DNA of 58,203 nt, from contig NZ_JAFREN010000017.1 in NCBI RefSeq assembly GCF_017377505.1, positions 1 to 58,203 of the forward strand, read 5' to 3'. Source of the stretch: Enterococcus sp. DIV0212c (lineage in GTDB: Bacteria; Bacillota; Bacilli; Lactobacillales; Enterococcaceae). The notes under the pieces are model-generated. The model did no database searches. It was given only the letters and a program-made list of their open reading frames with translations, and was not told the origin of the DNA. The position numbers were made by a program, and so were the translations under genes. Of the stretch, positions 1 through 8,990 are shown in pieces; within the stretch, counting starts at the first letter, position 1; every line of letters starts with the position of its first letter.

Positions 1-19
1 AGTAGGACGTCGCCACGCT
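1..19 (+). rRNA. rrf: 3' end of 5S rRNA (partial)
   Basis: The first bases (AGTAGGACGTCGCCACGC) match the 3' strand of Firmicute 5S rRNA as I remember it. The gene is cut by the window edge. A tRNA block follows within 7 bases, the usual arrangement downstream of a Gram-positive rRNA operon. Confidence 0.75.
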
Positions 20-25
20 AATTAT

Positions 26-99
26 TCCGGCATAGCTCAGTTGGTAGTAGCGCATGACTGTTAATCATGATGTCGTAGGTTCGAGTCCTACTGCCGGAG
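26..99 (+). tRNA. tRNA-Asn (GTT)
   Basis: A complete cloverleaf is visible. The acceptor arms TCCGGCA/TGCCGGA pair, and the anticodon loop CTGTTAA carries GTT at 60-62. The 3' CCA is not encoded. Confidence 0.95.
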
Positions 100-146
100 T
101 TCCTTAATATAGGATTTATGAGTAATGTTTTGCTTCTTTTAACTCT

Positions 147-235
147 GGAGAGTTGTCCGAGAGGCCGAAGGAGCATGATTGGAAATCATGTAGACGGTTA
201 ACGCTGTCTCAAGGGTTCGAATCCCTTACTCTCCG
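147..235 (+). tRNA. tRNA-Ser (GGA)
   Basis: This is a class II tRNA with a long variable arm. The acceptor GGAGAGT pairs with ACTCTCC and the anticodon is GGA (TCC/TCT codons). CCA is not encoded. Confidence 0.94.
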
Positions 236-251
236 TATTAAGATTCTTATT

Positions 252-323
252 GGCCCGTTGGTCAAGCGGTTAAGACACCGCCCTTTCACGGCGGTATCAC
301 GGGTTCGATTCCCGTACGGGTCA
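252..323 (+). tRNA. tRNA-Glu (TTC)
   Basis: The acceptor GGCCCGT pairs with ACGGGTC, the anticodon loop contains TTC, and the T arm is canonical. CCA is not encoded. Confidence 0.94.
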
Positions 324-335
324 TTTATATTTTTT

Positions 336-408
336 GGAGGTTTAGCTCAGCTGGGAGAGCACCTGCCTTACAAGCAGGGGGTCGGCGGTTCGATCCCGTC
401 AACCTCCA
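336..408 (+). tRNA. tRNA-Val (TAC)
   Basis: The acceptor GGAGGTT pairs with AACCTCC. The anticodon loop CTTACAA gives TAC. CCA is not encoded. Confidence 0.94.
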
Positions 409-417
409 TTAAATTAC

Positions 418-491
418 GGTTTGGTAGTTCAGCTGGTTAGAATGCCTGCCTGTCACGCAGGAGGTCGCGGGTTCGAGTCCCGTCCAGACCG
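418..491 (+). tRNA. tRNA-Asp (GTC)
   Basis: The acceptor GGTTTGG pairs with CCAGACC with one wobble. The anticodon loop CTGTCAC gives GTC. CCA is not encoded. Confidence 0.94.
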
Positions 492-509
492 TTATTATTA
501 TGATTTATT

Positions 510-582
510 GGCGCAGTAGCTCAGTTGGTAGAGCAACGGATTGAAGCTCCGTGTGTCGGCAGTTCGATTCTGTCTTGCGCCA
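510..582 (+). tRNA. tRNA-Phe (GAA)
   Basis: The acceptor GGCGCAG pairs with TTGCGCC. The anticodon loop TTGAAGC gives GAA. CCA is not encoded. Confidence 0.93.
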
Positions 583-585
583 TTT

Positions 586-666
586 GGAGGAATAGCGAAG
601 TGGCTAAACGCGACGGACTGTAAATCCGTTCCTTAGGGTTCAGTGGTTCGAATCCACTTTCCTCCA
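586..666 (+). tRNA. tRNA-Tyr (GTA)
   Basis: This class II tRNA starts only three bases after tRNA-Phe. The acceptor GGAGGAA pairs with TTCCTCC and the anticodon is GTA. CCA is not encoded. Confidence 0.94.
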
Positions 667-675
667 TTACATAGT

Positions 676-746
676 AGGGATATAGTTAAACGGTATAACT
701 ACGGTCTCCAAAACCGTCATTGTGGGTTCGATTCCTACTATCCCTG
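676..746 (+). tRNA. tRNA-Trp (CCA)
   Basis: The acceptor AGGGATA pairs with TATCCCT. The anticodon loop CTCCAAA gives CCA. No 3' CCA tail is encoded. Confidence 0.94.
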
Positions 747-758
747 TTAATAGTTTAT

Positions 759-832
759 GGCGATTGTGGTGAAGTGGTTAACACAGCGGATTGTGGTTCC
801 GCCATGCGTGGGTTCGATTCCCATCAGTCGCC
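759..832 (+). tRNA. tRNA-His (GTG), copy 1
   Basis: The extra 5' G that marks tRNA-His is encoded at 759, opposite C73. The acceptor GCGATTG pairs with CAGTCGC and the anticodon is GTG. A second copy lies 111 bp downstream. Confidence 0.93.
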
Positions 833-869
833 CTTAGCTTTAAGTATTATCCTATATTATATGTTTTAT

Positions 870-943
870 GGCGATTGTGGTGAAGTGGTTAACACAGCGG
901 ATTGTGGTTCCGCCACGCGTGGGTTCGATTCCCATCAGTCGCC
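870..943 (+). tRNA. tRNA-His (GTG), copy 2
   Basis: This is identical to the copy at 759 except for one base (T805 is C916). The flanks are also repeated, which indicates a recent 111-bp tandem duplication. The G-1 is again encoded. Confidence 0.93.
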
Positions 944-958
944 CTCAGCTTTAATTAT

Positions 959-1030
959 TGGGGTATAGCCAAGCGGTAAGGCAACAGGTTTTGATCCTGT
1001 CATGCGTTGGTTCGAATCCAGCTACCCCAG
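959..1030 (+). tRNA. tRNA-Gln (TTG)
   Basis: The acceptor TGGGGTA pairs with TACCCCA. The anticodon loop TTTTGAT gives TTG. CCA is not encoded. Confidence 0.94.
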
Positions 1031-1065
1031 TTTTCTCTTTAAGAGAATCATTAATTTAATAATAT

Positions 1066-1136
<71 letters not shown>

Positions 1137-1155
1137 TGCAAAAAAATTATTTAAT

Positions 1156-1239
1156 GCCGGCGTGGCGGAATTGGCAGACGCGCTGGACTCAAAATCCAGT
1201 GATCTCACGATCGTGCCGGTTCGACCCCGGCCGCCGGTA
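1156..1239 (+). tRNA. tRNA-Leu (CAA)
   Basis: This class II tRNA is the last of the block. The acceptor GCCGGCG pairs with CGCCGGT, with G1 opposite T72 as a wobble. The loop CTCAAAA gives CAA (TTG codons). CCA is not encoded. Confidence 0.92.
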
Positions 1240-1245
1240 TCAATG

Positions 1246-1284
1246 AAACATCAACGTAAACTATACGTTGATGTTTTTCTTTTT
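1246..1284 (+). terminator. rRNA/tRNA operon terminator
   Basis: A 13-bp perfect stem (1246-1258 with 1264-1276, core ACATCAACGTA) is followed by a T-rich run. It sits 7 bases after the last tRNA and should end the rRNA-tRNA transcript. Confidence 0.9.
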
Positions 1285-1488
1285 GTTTAATATAGAAGAG
1301 ATTCATTTTGTTTTATTCTATATAAGAATTGAAATGTAAGTGGTTGAGTCTTTTAGATATCATTAAATTAGTATCAGAAAAAATTATGACACATTTAAGC
1401 TCAATATAAGACTGGTTTGATAGTTTTTTAAACTTAAAAAAAATGATACTGTAGACTTTTCTATTGATATTTGGTAAGATGTTAACTA

Positions 1489-1538
1489 TTGCTAAGTTAG
1501 CAAAGATATGTCGATTAAACTGCAGTCGTTGTTATACT
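1489..1538 (+). promoter_or_regulatory. palindrome and -10 box upstream of the surface-protein gene
   Basis: A perfect 15-bp palindrome, TTGCTAAGTTAGCAA, lies at 1489-1503. A TATACT -10-like box lies at 1533-1538, 39 bases before the start codon, and no good -35 is visible. The palindrome would sit near -50, where activators bind. The rest of 1285-1576 is AT-rich with no further signal seen. Confidence 0.4.
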
Positions 1539-1576
1539 CTTAGTAAGTTAATAGAAATAAGATAAAAGAGGTTACT

Positions 1577-4021
1577 ATGAAAAAAATAAACATTTGTTTT
1601 TTGTCTATTTTACTGGCTAGTTATCTTTGCCCAGTTTTGACAAGTGCAGAAACGATGATAGTGGATAATTCTGATAATATAAATCAGAATATAGCAACTG
1701 AAAGCTCTAGTATCGTTAGTTCTGATGTTAATGAATCAATAAATACAAGTCAATATACAACAGAAGAAACAGATAATTCTGTAACTGGACCTGAAGTATT
1801 TACTGAACCAATTATGGAAAATGAAGAACAGAATGAAAGATCTTCAAAAGCGATTTTGGTTTCTGGGATATTTGGTACTAGTAAATGGGAAATTGATTCT
1901 ACTGGAGTCTTGCACATAGCTAACGGCGAATTTGCAAATACTCAAAATCGATCTCCTTGGTTTCAATTTAAAAATCAAATCAATAAAATAATTTTTGATG
2001 GTCCTGTTAAAGCTGCCAGCAATTCTTCTCATCTTTTTTCAGACTTAAATAATGTGACTGAATTTATAAACCTAAGTGAATTAGATACAAGTGGAGTAAG
2101 GTTTATGCGTGATATGTTTGCTAATGCAAGTAGTTTAGCAGTGTTAGATTTATCAAGTTTTGATACAAGCCAAGTGCAAGAGATGGGATTCATGTTTTCC
2201 TATACTAAAAGTTTAGTTAGTTTAAATGTATCAAGCTTTAATACGAGTAAAGTTACTTCTATGAGAAGCTTGTTCTATGGTACTGAAAATTTGAGCAGCT
2301 TAGATATAACGAACTTTGATACGAGTCTTGTAGAAGATATGAGTGGGATGTTTAGTGGAAGCAATGTGAAGAGCTTAGATTTATCAAATTTTACTACTAG
2401 CTCAGCAATAGACATGAGTGGCATGTTTAGTGGCCTTGATTTGAATAATTTAGACTTGTCCGGTTTTGATACGACTCAAGTGACAAATATGTCTGCTATG
2501 TTTAGATGGAGTAAATTAAATAATTTAGATATATCTATATTTAATACAAGTAGCGTAAAAGAGATGGATAATATGTTTAATGGTAGTCAAATAGACAACT
2601 TAGATTTATCAAATTTTGATATAGGGCAAGCGAGAAATATAAATAATATGTTTAGTGCTAGCCAAATAAGTAGTTTAGATTTGTCCAGTTTTAATACGAG
2701 TCAAGTAGTTTATATGTATGAAATGTTTGATAATATGAAGCAGCTTAAACATATTAAACTTGGCGAACTATTTCAATTTAAAGATGAAGTAAAACTACCA
2801 ACGCCTAGTGTTACTGCACCTTACTATGGCAAATGGCAAAGAGATCATAAAGGCTCTGTTTATACCTCAGACGAATTAGCAGAACAATATGACGGTTCTA
2901 CAATGAGCGGTAATTATTATTGGGCTGAAAAATTACCAACTTTAGAAGTAAAAGATTCTATGATCTATGTCGGAGAAGTATGGAATCCAGAAGATAATTT
3001 TATTTCAGCAACCGATGAGGATGGAAATATTCTACCATTTGATCCGAGTATGACGGATGATGTAGTTAATACGAATGTTCCTGGAAGTTATGAAGTTACT
3101 TATACAAACAAAAGTATATCAAAAACAATTACCGTTACTGTGAAAGAGAATAAGCAAACACTCGAAGTAAAAGATTCTATTGTTTATACTGGAGAAACTT
3201 GGGAAGCAAAAGATAATTTTATTTCTGCAACTGATATCGATGGGGGGCTTATTGAATTTGATCCTAGCATGACAATCGATGCGGTAAACCCAATGGTACC
3301 AGGAGTATATCACGTTACTTATACAAATGGTAGTATATCAAAAACAATAACCGTTACCGTGAAAGAGAATAAAGAAAGTATTCAGGCAAAAGACTCGTTC
3401 ATTTATGTCGGAGATAATTGGATGGGTCAAGATAACTTTGTTTCTGCAAGGGACAAAGACGGGCTGAGTATTCCTTTTAATGAGAGTATGATCGCTGGAG
3501 TGGTTAACACTCAAGTACCAGGAAGCTATCCTATTACATATACATATGCTAGTAGTGTAAAAACAATAGTAGTTACTGTAAAAGAAAATAAAGAAAGTAT
3601 TCATGTGAAAAGCTCAGCGATTAAAGTAGGAGATAAATGGAATCCAGAAGATAATTTTGATGGTGCGACTGATAAAGCGGGTGGACTTGTTGAATTCAAG
3701 GACATCAAAGTTACTGGCGTAGTGGATACGTCAAAAGTGGGCGAATATGAGATAATTTATTCCTATGGTAAAATATCTAAAAAAATAATTGTATTTGTTG
3801 AGGGAATTAACTATGAAAAAAATACAGAAATTGATAATCATAAAGATAATGTTCTAGGATCAGGCGGAATAAACAAAAAAGTTCAAAATACTGAAAAAAA
3901 TAAAGAACAGCAAGTATTACCTAAAACAGGAGAAAAAGATCAAGCGTTTTTATTATTATTAGGTCTATTTCTTTCTGTTACATCGATTATCGTAGTTAAA
4001 ATGCGTAAAAATAAAATATAA
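1577..4021 (+). CDS. LPxTG cell-wall surface protein with BspA-like repeats and Ig-like domains
   Basis: This 814-residue protein should be secreted and attached to peptidoglycan by sortase. It has a signal peptide (about residues 1-24), a Ser/Thr-rich spacer, and about ten 24-residue repeats (roughly 120-400) of the form LDLSSFDTSxV..M..MF, typical of the DUF285/BspA-like leucine-rich family. Four bacterial Ig-like group 3 domains of about 73 residues follow (about 453-741; each has KDS.IYVG..W...DNF.SA.D and ends VTVKENK). The sorting signal is LPKTGE at 781-786, then a hydrophobic segment and a basic tail. An AAGAGG ribosome site precedes ATG 1577. The Ig repeats are very similar at DNA level, so copy number may vary between strains. 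A role in host or surface adhesion is inferred from the architecture. Confidence 0.93.
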   Translation: MKKINICFLSILLASYLCPVLTSAETMIVDNSDNINQNIATESSSIVSSDVNESINTSQYTTEETDNSVTGPEVFTEPIMENEEQNERSSKAILVSGIFGTSKWEIDSTGVLHIANGEFANTQNRSPWFQFKNQINKIIFDGPVKAASNSSHLFSDLNNVTEFINLSELDTSGVRFMRDMFANASSLAVLDLSSFDTSQVQEMGFMFSYTKSLVSLNVSSFNTSKVTSMRSLFYGTENLSSLDITNFDTSLVEDMSGMFSGSNVKSLDLSNFTTSSAIDMSGMFSGLDLNNLDLSGFDTTQVTNMSAMFRWSKLNNLDISIFNTSSVKEMDNMFNGSQIDNLDLSNFDIGQARNINNMFSASQISSLDLSSFNTSQVVYMYEMFDNMKQLKHIKLGELFQFKDEVKLPTPSVTAPYYGKWQRDHKGSVYTSDELAEQYDGSTMSGNYYWAEKLPTLEVKDSMIYVGEVWNPEDNFISATDEDGNILPFDPSMTDDVVNTNVPGSYEVTYTNKSISKTITVTVKENKQTLEVKDSIVYTGETWEAKDNFISATDIDGGLIEFDPSMTIDAVNPMVPGVYHVTYTNGSISKTITVTVKENKESIQAKDSFIYVGDNWMGQDNFVSARDKDGLSIPFNESMIAGVVNTQVPGSYPITYTYASSVKTIVVTVKENKESIHVKSSAIKVGDKWNPEDNFDGATDKAGGLVEFKDIKVTGVVDTSKVGEYEIIYSYGKISKKIIVFVEGINYEKNTEIDNHKDNVLGSGGINKKVQNTEKNKEQQVLPKTGEKDQAFLLLLGLFLSVTSIIVVKMRKNKI

Positions 4022-4078
4022 CGATACAAAAAAGGGAAGAAGACATTTAATTGTTTTCTTTCCTTTTTTTGTATCGTT
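4021..4078. terminator. bidirectional terminator
   Basis: A long inverted repeat (arms AACGATACAAAAAA and TTTTTTTGTATCGTT) separates the convergent surface-protein and PadR genes. Both strands offer T-rich tracts, so it can serve either side. Confidence 0.85.
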
Positions 4079-4088
4079 AAAAATCAGC

Positions 4089-4634
4089 TTATAGCAATTG
4101 GTTAGAAGAAAATAACTGCTCAACTTGTTCTTCGGCCCACTGACACCATTTTAGTTCTTCTTCACATATGCGTATTTTTCTTTGGATGACTAAAAAACGT
4201 CCAAAGTTTTTTTGTTTTTCTTGTAGATCTGTTAATTGATCGATCTGAGCTTGTTTCTCTTGATTTTGCTTGAGTATTTTTAATTGATGCTGTTTTCTTT
4301 CGAAAAGGAGACCTTTTACGGTATCTTTATCTAAGATCGAAGCTACATACATTTTGGCAAGGAATTCGTCTTTTTGAGAGGGTTCTTTTGTTTCTTCTTC
4401 TATCCAAACATTGACGACGTTTTCTCCTTTTTTAGTTAAATGATAGATTTTTTTTTGAGAATGTTTTTCGTCATTTTCAACTGAAACATATTCTTCTTTT
4501 AAGAGCTTTGCTAAAGAAGTATAGATTTGACTATGATGGGCTTCCCAAAAAAGTGAGAGGTATTGCTTTAATTCGTAACCGGTACAAGGTTTTCTAACTA
4601 ACATACAAAGTAAAATATAACTAAGAGTATTCAT
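4089..4634 (-). CDS. PadR family transcriptional regulator
   Basis: This 181-residue protein has the PadR winged helix in its N-terminal 85 residues (TGYELKQYLSLFW..., then QIYTSLAKLLKEEYV) and a helical C-terminal domain of the Vir_act_alpha_C type (about 90-181) used for dimerisation. PadR proteins usually repress a neighbouring efflux or stress gene and let go on binding a small phenolic or drug-like ligand. It is divergent from an MFS transporter, and the intergenic region holds a canonical PadR operator, so that transporter is its likely target. The ligand cannot be read from sequence. Confidence 0.9.
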   Translation of the reverse strand: MNTLSYILLCMLVRKPCTGYELKQYLSLFWEAHHSQIYTSLAKLLKEEYVSVENDEKHSQKKIYHLTKKGENVVNVWIEEETKEPSQKDEFLAKMYVASILDKDTVKGLLFERKQHQLKILKQNQEKQAQIDQLTDLQEKQKNFGRFLVIQRKIRICEEELKWCQWAEEQVEQLFSSNQLL

Positions 4635-4716
4635 AGTAACTAGTCTCCTTCTCCATTTTGAATCCGCTTATTTTTCATTATAGCACAAATTAAGCAGAAA
4701 CATTATAAATAAATAC

Positions 4717-4754
4717 ATGTAAATATTGACATGAATTTATTTATGTAGTATTTT
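4717..4754 (+). promoter_or_regulatory. PadR operator overlapping the MFS-gene promoter
   Basis: ATGT-N8-ACAT (4717-4720 and 4729-4732), the classic PadR site, is present exactly. It overlaps the -35 TTGACA (4726-4731), which is followed after 17 bp by TATTTT (4749-4754). Bound regulator would block RNA polymerase. The arrangement is seen directly; repression is inferred from the family. Confidence 0.8.
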
Positions 4755-4776
4755 TATATAGAAAGAAGGTAATGAA

Positions 4777-5982
4777 GTGGAAGAATCAGAATTTTTAGAG
4801 GAACGTTTAGAAGAAGTGAAGATTGATAAAGGTGGACTGCGTTCCGCGTATGCAGTTGCGTTTACTTGTATGATTGCATTTATGGGAATTGGTTTAGTCG
4901 ATCCAATCTTAAAAACAATCGCGAAACAGTTGGATGCTACACCAGCGCAAACAACACTTTTATTTACAAGTTATATGCTGGTGACAGGTGTTATGATGTT
5001 GTTTACAGGTTTTATTTCAAGTAGGATCGGTGCAAAGAAAACATTGATTTTCGGACTTATTATTATTATTGGGTTTTCGTGTTTAGCTGGTTTTTCTGAA
5101 ACGATTAATGGGTTGATTTATCTGCGTGCTGGTTGGGGCTTGGGAAATGCTTTATTTATTTCAACTGCCTTGTCAACAATTGTCGGAGTTCTAGCTGGTC
5201 AAACAGAAAAAGCTATTATTATGTATGAAGCTTCTATGGGGTTAGGAATGGCTATTGGACCTTTACTTGGAGGCGTGTTAGGAAGTATGTCTTGGCGCTT
5301 ACCATTTTTCGGTGTGGCGACATTGATGTTTATCGCAACGTTAGCGATTGGATTGTTATTATCTCCTATGGCGAAGCCAAAGAAAAAAGTTTCTCTTTTT
5401 GCAGGGATTAAAGCATTAAGTAACCATAAGCTACGTTCAATCGGGATTATTGCGTTGTTGTATAATTTTGGCTTTTTTACGTTGTTAGCTTATGCGCCAT
5501 TTTTACTTGAAGGATTTACAGAAATGCAAGTTGGTTTTGTCTTTTTCGGTTGGGGATCTTTACTAGCAATTGCTTCTGTATTTATTGCACCTATTTTAGA
5601 GAAAAGAATCAATACTTATAGAACAATTTTACTAGCCTTATTCTTTTTCTTTGCTTGTTTAAGTTTTATTGGATTCAATGCGCAAGCGCCTGAATTAGTT
5701 GCTTTAGGTGTAATTCTGGCAGGATTTTTCCAAGGCTTGATCAATACTTTATTAACAACTATTGCGATGGAAATCCCTGATATTGAAAGAAGTGTTGCAT
5801 CGTCATCTTATAGTTTTATCCGCTTTTTCGGTGGAGCAATCGCACCTTTTGTAGCTGGAAAATTAGCAGAAATTTGGAATTCTAGTGTGACATTCTATTT
5901 TGCAGCATTTATGGTGCTGATTGGTTTGATATTCGTGTTTATTCATAATCAGTATTTTGCAACAGAAGAAGAATATGAATAG
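4777..5982 (+). CDS. MFS drug/solute exporter
   Basis: This 401-residue protein has about 12 hydrophobic segments and the MFS motif A-like loop between helices 2 and 3 (GFISSRIGAKKTLIFG). Helix 5 has the exporter-type motif C (GLGMAIGPLLGGVLG), which favours drug/H+ antiport. Translation probably starts at GTG 4777, seven bases after GAAGG; a nearby ATG at 4773 is out of frame. Expression is likely controlled by the divergent PadR protein. The substrate is unknown. Confidence 0.9.
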   Translation: MEESEFLEERLEEVKIDKGGLRSAYAVAFTCMIAFMGIGLVDPILKTIAKQLDATPAQTTLLFTSYMLVTGVMMLFTGFISSRIGAKKTLIFGLIIIIGFSCLAGFSETINGLIYLRAGWGLGNALFISTALSTIVGVLAGQTEKAIIMYEASMGLGMAIGPLLGGVLGSMSWRLPFFGVATLMFIATLAIGLLLSPMAKPKKKVSLFAGIKALSNHKLRSIGIIALLYNFGFFTLLAYAPFLLEGFTEMQVGFVFFGWGSLLAIASVFIAPILEKRINTYRTILLALFFFFACLSFIGFNAQAPELVALGVILAGFFQGLINTLLTTIAMEIPDIERSVASSSYSFIRFFGGAIAPFVAGKLAEIWNSSVTFYFAAFMVLIGLIFVFIHNQYFATEEEYE

Positions 5983-6076
5983 AAGAAGTAACTTGGAAAA
6001 GAGTTGTATTGATGACTAATGAACAAGTGACTTGGGCGTTTCGATAATACGCAGCTTTCATTTTAATAAAATTCAT

Positions 6077-6124
6077 GCGACGAATTAATCTACTTATAGG
6101 AGATTGATTCGTCGCTTTTTTTTT
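6077..6124 (+). terminator. terminator after the MFS gene
   Basis: A 15-bp stem (6077-6091 with 6101-6115, arm GCGACGAATTAATCT) is followed by nine T. The minus-strand LevR-like gene also ends here, so the hairpin may serve both. Confidence 0.88.
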
Positions 6125-6136
6125 AGGATAACTGTT

Positions 6137-8797
6137 TTAAATAAATGATTCACTCATAAAAAAGGCTGTAATATAAAATATTTCGTCTTGCGGTATGATA
6201 ATCGCGTAATATGTTTCTAAAAATTGACTATTTTTTTGGACGCTTTTTATTTCTTTTGCATATTTTTCTTGAAAAGTTGTTGTTTGTGGGAAGCTACTGA
6301 CATTTTTTCCTTGCTTTAAACGGTCGATCATACAAACAACATGGCATGCTAATCCTACTTTGATTTCATAAGAAATATCAGGATTAATTTCTAAAGCCAT
6401 TGTTTCAACCCATTCTCGTACTGAAAAGATTAGTTTTTCACCATGTTCGTATTCAAGCATACTAGCAATATTAGTACGCATACCTTCAAAAGCTATTTCA
6501 TAATCAATAAGGGACTGGATTTTTGTGGTTTTTGTCTTATCTAAGGCTTCGGTAATCGAAAAATGTGGAGAAGATAAAGACAATTGAAAAGTGCCGATCG
6601 TGCAAATGATTTTTCCTGATTGACTTAAGTTATTAATGGTTTGTTCTAATAAATGTTCATCCGTTATTTGCAAAGAGACGATTTCACATTCACCACCTCT
6701 TAAGTTCAATCGGCTGCTCAGCATTTTTTTTATTAGTTGGGCAGAACCTTCACCTGTAGTGCAGAGTGTAAGAATATATAATTTTAATCTTTTTTGTTCG
6801 TCATTCTTTTTTTGGTAAGTAGAGAGACCTTTGATATTCATAGTCGATTCAAATATTTCATTCAAGCCATAGCCAAGGGAAGCTTTGCGACTTGCTTCTA
6901 AAACATGAAGAGTGCTGACAAGTTCAATACAACGGATGTGAATATCTAGTTTTTTTTCCAACTCATCACTAAAATTAATCAAAGACCCCATATCCACCAA
7001 TAAAAGGACATCTTTTAACTGATCTTTGCTAGAGAGGTACTTTTGAATGTTTGTCAAAGCAACGATTGGTTTTTCTTCAAGGCTCATGTCAAATCCGGCA
7101 GCTATCTGTTCTCCGAGAAGCTTGTTGACCACATTAGCCATACTGGTTGCAGTTGACTCACCATGAGCCACAACGATAATTTCAACTTTAGCTTTATTTT
7201 TATTTGGACTCTCCTCAGCGGTGAAAAATAGTGCAAGAAAACCGGCTTCATCTTCAGGAAGTTGGATGCTAAAGTCAGCTTCGATAACAGAAAGACAATG
7301 TTGAGCCGTTTCAAAAAGTCGAGGATGCTCGCTCTTAATTTCTGTGATTCGCGGATTAATAATCGTCTGACCTCGCTTGACTCGCTGAATTGTATTATAT
7401 AGATGGAGAGCCAGCCCATAACGGACATTATCTGACAGATAAACGTTTAATAATCGAGAGGCTTTTTCACATACTTTATTAGCTGTTGCGACGATTTCAG
7501 AACCTACAATCTGTTCTAGATTTGTTAAATCAACAATATTATCGCTATTATATGAGCGATAATAATTGGTGATTGTGGTATCGATTATTTCAGATGTTTG
7601 AGAAAGATCCAAACCGATTCGTTCCATATCACTCATTTTTTGCTCAATGATTTGGTAGATATCATTTCCTTTTGTATCTTTAGGCAAAAAGAGTGTGGTT
7701 TCTTCTTCGTTAAAAAGGAAGAAGCGAGCATTCATATTTGGTAGAAGAAGCCAGATTTTTTTTCGATCCTCCGTATTGTAAAGACCTTCCCGGATATAAT
7801 GAGGAAGTTCATAACTACTGATTTTGATGGTTTCTTCTTGTCTAGCAATAAATTGAGCGTAAGCTTTTGCACAAAGCAGTTGAATATCTGCTTTTAGCTG
7901 CCCTACATTATTTGGACAATGGTATCCTAATAGAGCTCGAACCGTATTGGTAGAGACTTCTATTGGTGTTCTCAATTTCTTTGTTTCGTTTTGGAAGAAA
8001 GTTGAGATCAAACCTAAGCGTTCTTCTAAACCACGGTCTACTAAACTAGGAATTTCGATTCTCATTGGTATTCTACGGATGAATGTTTGGAGCAAAGAAG
8101 ATGAAGTATCTTCCGTTGTTGCACAAACGAGTAATACCTGAGCTTGTCTTTCGCTACTTGTTTCACCAAGTCTCCGATAGATACCTCGATCAATGAAGGT
8201 AAATAGCATTTCTTGTCCCTCAGGGGGTAAGCGATGCACTTCATCAAGAAATAAAATACCGCCATTTGCTTTTTCCAGTAATCCTACTCGATCATCATCT
8301 GCACCAGTATAAGCGCCTTTGAGAACGCCAAAAATAGAACCCACCAATAATTGCGGATTGTTTGCATAGTCTGCACAATTAAAGGTGATGAATTCAGAAT
8401 CCGCTTTCACTTTTTTCTGTGTTGCTGCATAAGTATAAATAAATTCAGCAAACATACTCTTTCCAACACCGGTTTCTCCAGTCAATAGGATATGCATTCC
8501 ATTTGGCGGATATAATACAGCTGCTTTAGCCTGCTCACCACAGTGAAAAAGACTAGGGTTTTTTTTGATAAATTCAACCAAAATATTATTTGTCGCTTCT
8601 TTTTTTGAAGTTGTTGAATAGAAATAAACAGGCTTAGTGCCGCTTTTTTTTGCTTTCCCTAATTTGACTAATTGGTTTAAGTCGCTGCTGACATTTGCTC
8701 GAGTAATGCTTAGTTGTTCTGAGATTTCACTCGCAGTCACAGGCAGTTCTTCAGAGTATTGGGTAAGTAATTCTGCTACCTTATCAATTCTTTTCAT
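6137..8797 (-). CDS. LevR-like sigma-54-dependent activator with PTS regulatory domains
   Basis: This 886-residue protein should activate the divergent PTS operon together with sigma-54 RNA polymerase. An N-terminal winged helix (about 1-60) is followed by an AAA+ ATPase with Walker A GETGVGKS (107-114), GAYTGA (161-166, the sigma-54 contact loop, usually GAFTGA) and Walker B ILFLDEVHRL. Then come a first PRD (about 430-540), an EIIA-Man-like domain (VVAHGES, with the candidate phospho-histidine), an EIIB-Gat-like domain (TLCTTGEG, with cysteine) and a second PRD at the C-terminus. Such proteins integrate sugar availability and HPr-dependent catabolite signals by phosphorylation of the PRDs. 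A GGGGG ribosome site precedes ATG 8797. Confidence 0.92.
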   Translation of the reverse strand: MKRIDKVAELLTQYSEELPVTASEISEQLSITRANVSSDLNQLVKLGKAKKSGTKPVYFYSTTSKKEATNNILVEFIKKNPSLFHCGEQAKAAVLYPPNGMHILLTGETGVGKSMFAEFIYTYAATQKKVKADSEFITFNCADYANNPQLLVGSIFGVLKGAYTGADDDRVGLLEKANGGILFLDEVHRLPPEGQEMLFTFIDRGIYRRLGETSSERQAQVLLVCATTEDTSSSLLQTFIRRIPMRIEIPSLVDRGLEERLGLISTFFQNETKKLRTPIEVSTNTVRALLGYHCPNNVGQLKADIQLLCAKAYAQFIARQEETIKISSYELPHYIREGLYNTEDRKKIWLLLPNMNARFFLFNEEETTLFLPKDTKGNDIYQIIEQKMSDMERIGLDLSQTSEIIDTTITNYYRSYNSDNIVDLTNLEQIVGSEIVATANKVCEKASRLLNVYLSDNVRYGLALHLYNTIQRVKRGQTIINPRITEIKSEHPRLFETAQHCLSVIEADFSIQLPEDEAGFLALFFTAEESPNKNKAKVEIIVVAHGESTATSMANVVNKLLGEQIAAGFDMSLEEKPIVALTNIQKYLSSKDQLKDVLLLVDMGSLINFSDELEKKLDIHIRCIELVSTLHVLEASRKASLGYGLNEIFESTMNIKGLSTYQKKNDEQKRLKLYILTLCTTGEGSAQLIKKMLSSRLNLRGGECEIVSLQITDEHLLEQTINNLSQSGKIICTIGTFQLSLSSPHFSITEALDKTKTTKIQSLIDYEIAFEGMRTNIASMLEYEHGEKLIFSVREWVETMALEINPDISYEIKVGLACHVVCMIDRLKQGKNVSSFPQTTTFQEKYAKEIKSVQKNSQFLETYYAIIIPQDEIFYITAFFMSESFI

Positions 8798-8822
8798 TTT
8801 TCCCCCGACCTTTGATGAATAG

Positions 8823-8952
8823 TGTGTTTTGTATTCTATGGACTAAGTATAATGTTGTGAATCGAAATAGTCAAAGTCATCTGTTTTATTTATGACAATG
8901 TGTTTTGTTCCTTAATATAAATGTGTTTTATCTGTTTATAATACGAAACACA
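8823..8952 (+). promoter_or_regulatory. repeated TGTGTTTT sites, probable upstream activator sequences
   Basis: TGTGTTTT occurs at 8823, 8899 and 8922, and its inverse AAACACA at 8946-8952. The last two form an inverted repeat 40-70 bp upstream of the -24 box. This is where LevR-type activators bind; the assignment is inferred from position and repetition. Confidence 0.55.
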
Positions 8953-8990
8953 TGTGCTGTGATTGTTAGTAAATCAAGCTCTTAATTGTT

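Noticed and set aside
153..968. Open frames of 82-95 codons across the tRNA block
   Set aside because: They run through tRNA genes and contain no recognisable protein features.
7102..8265. Frames of 60-108 codons on both strands inside the LevR-like gene
   Set aside because: They are shadows of the long PTS-activator frame and have no own ribosome sites or motifs.
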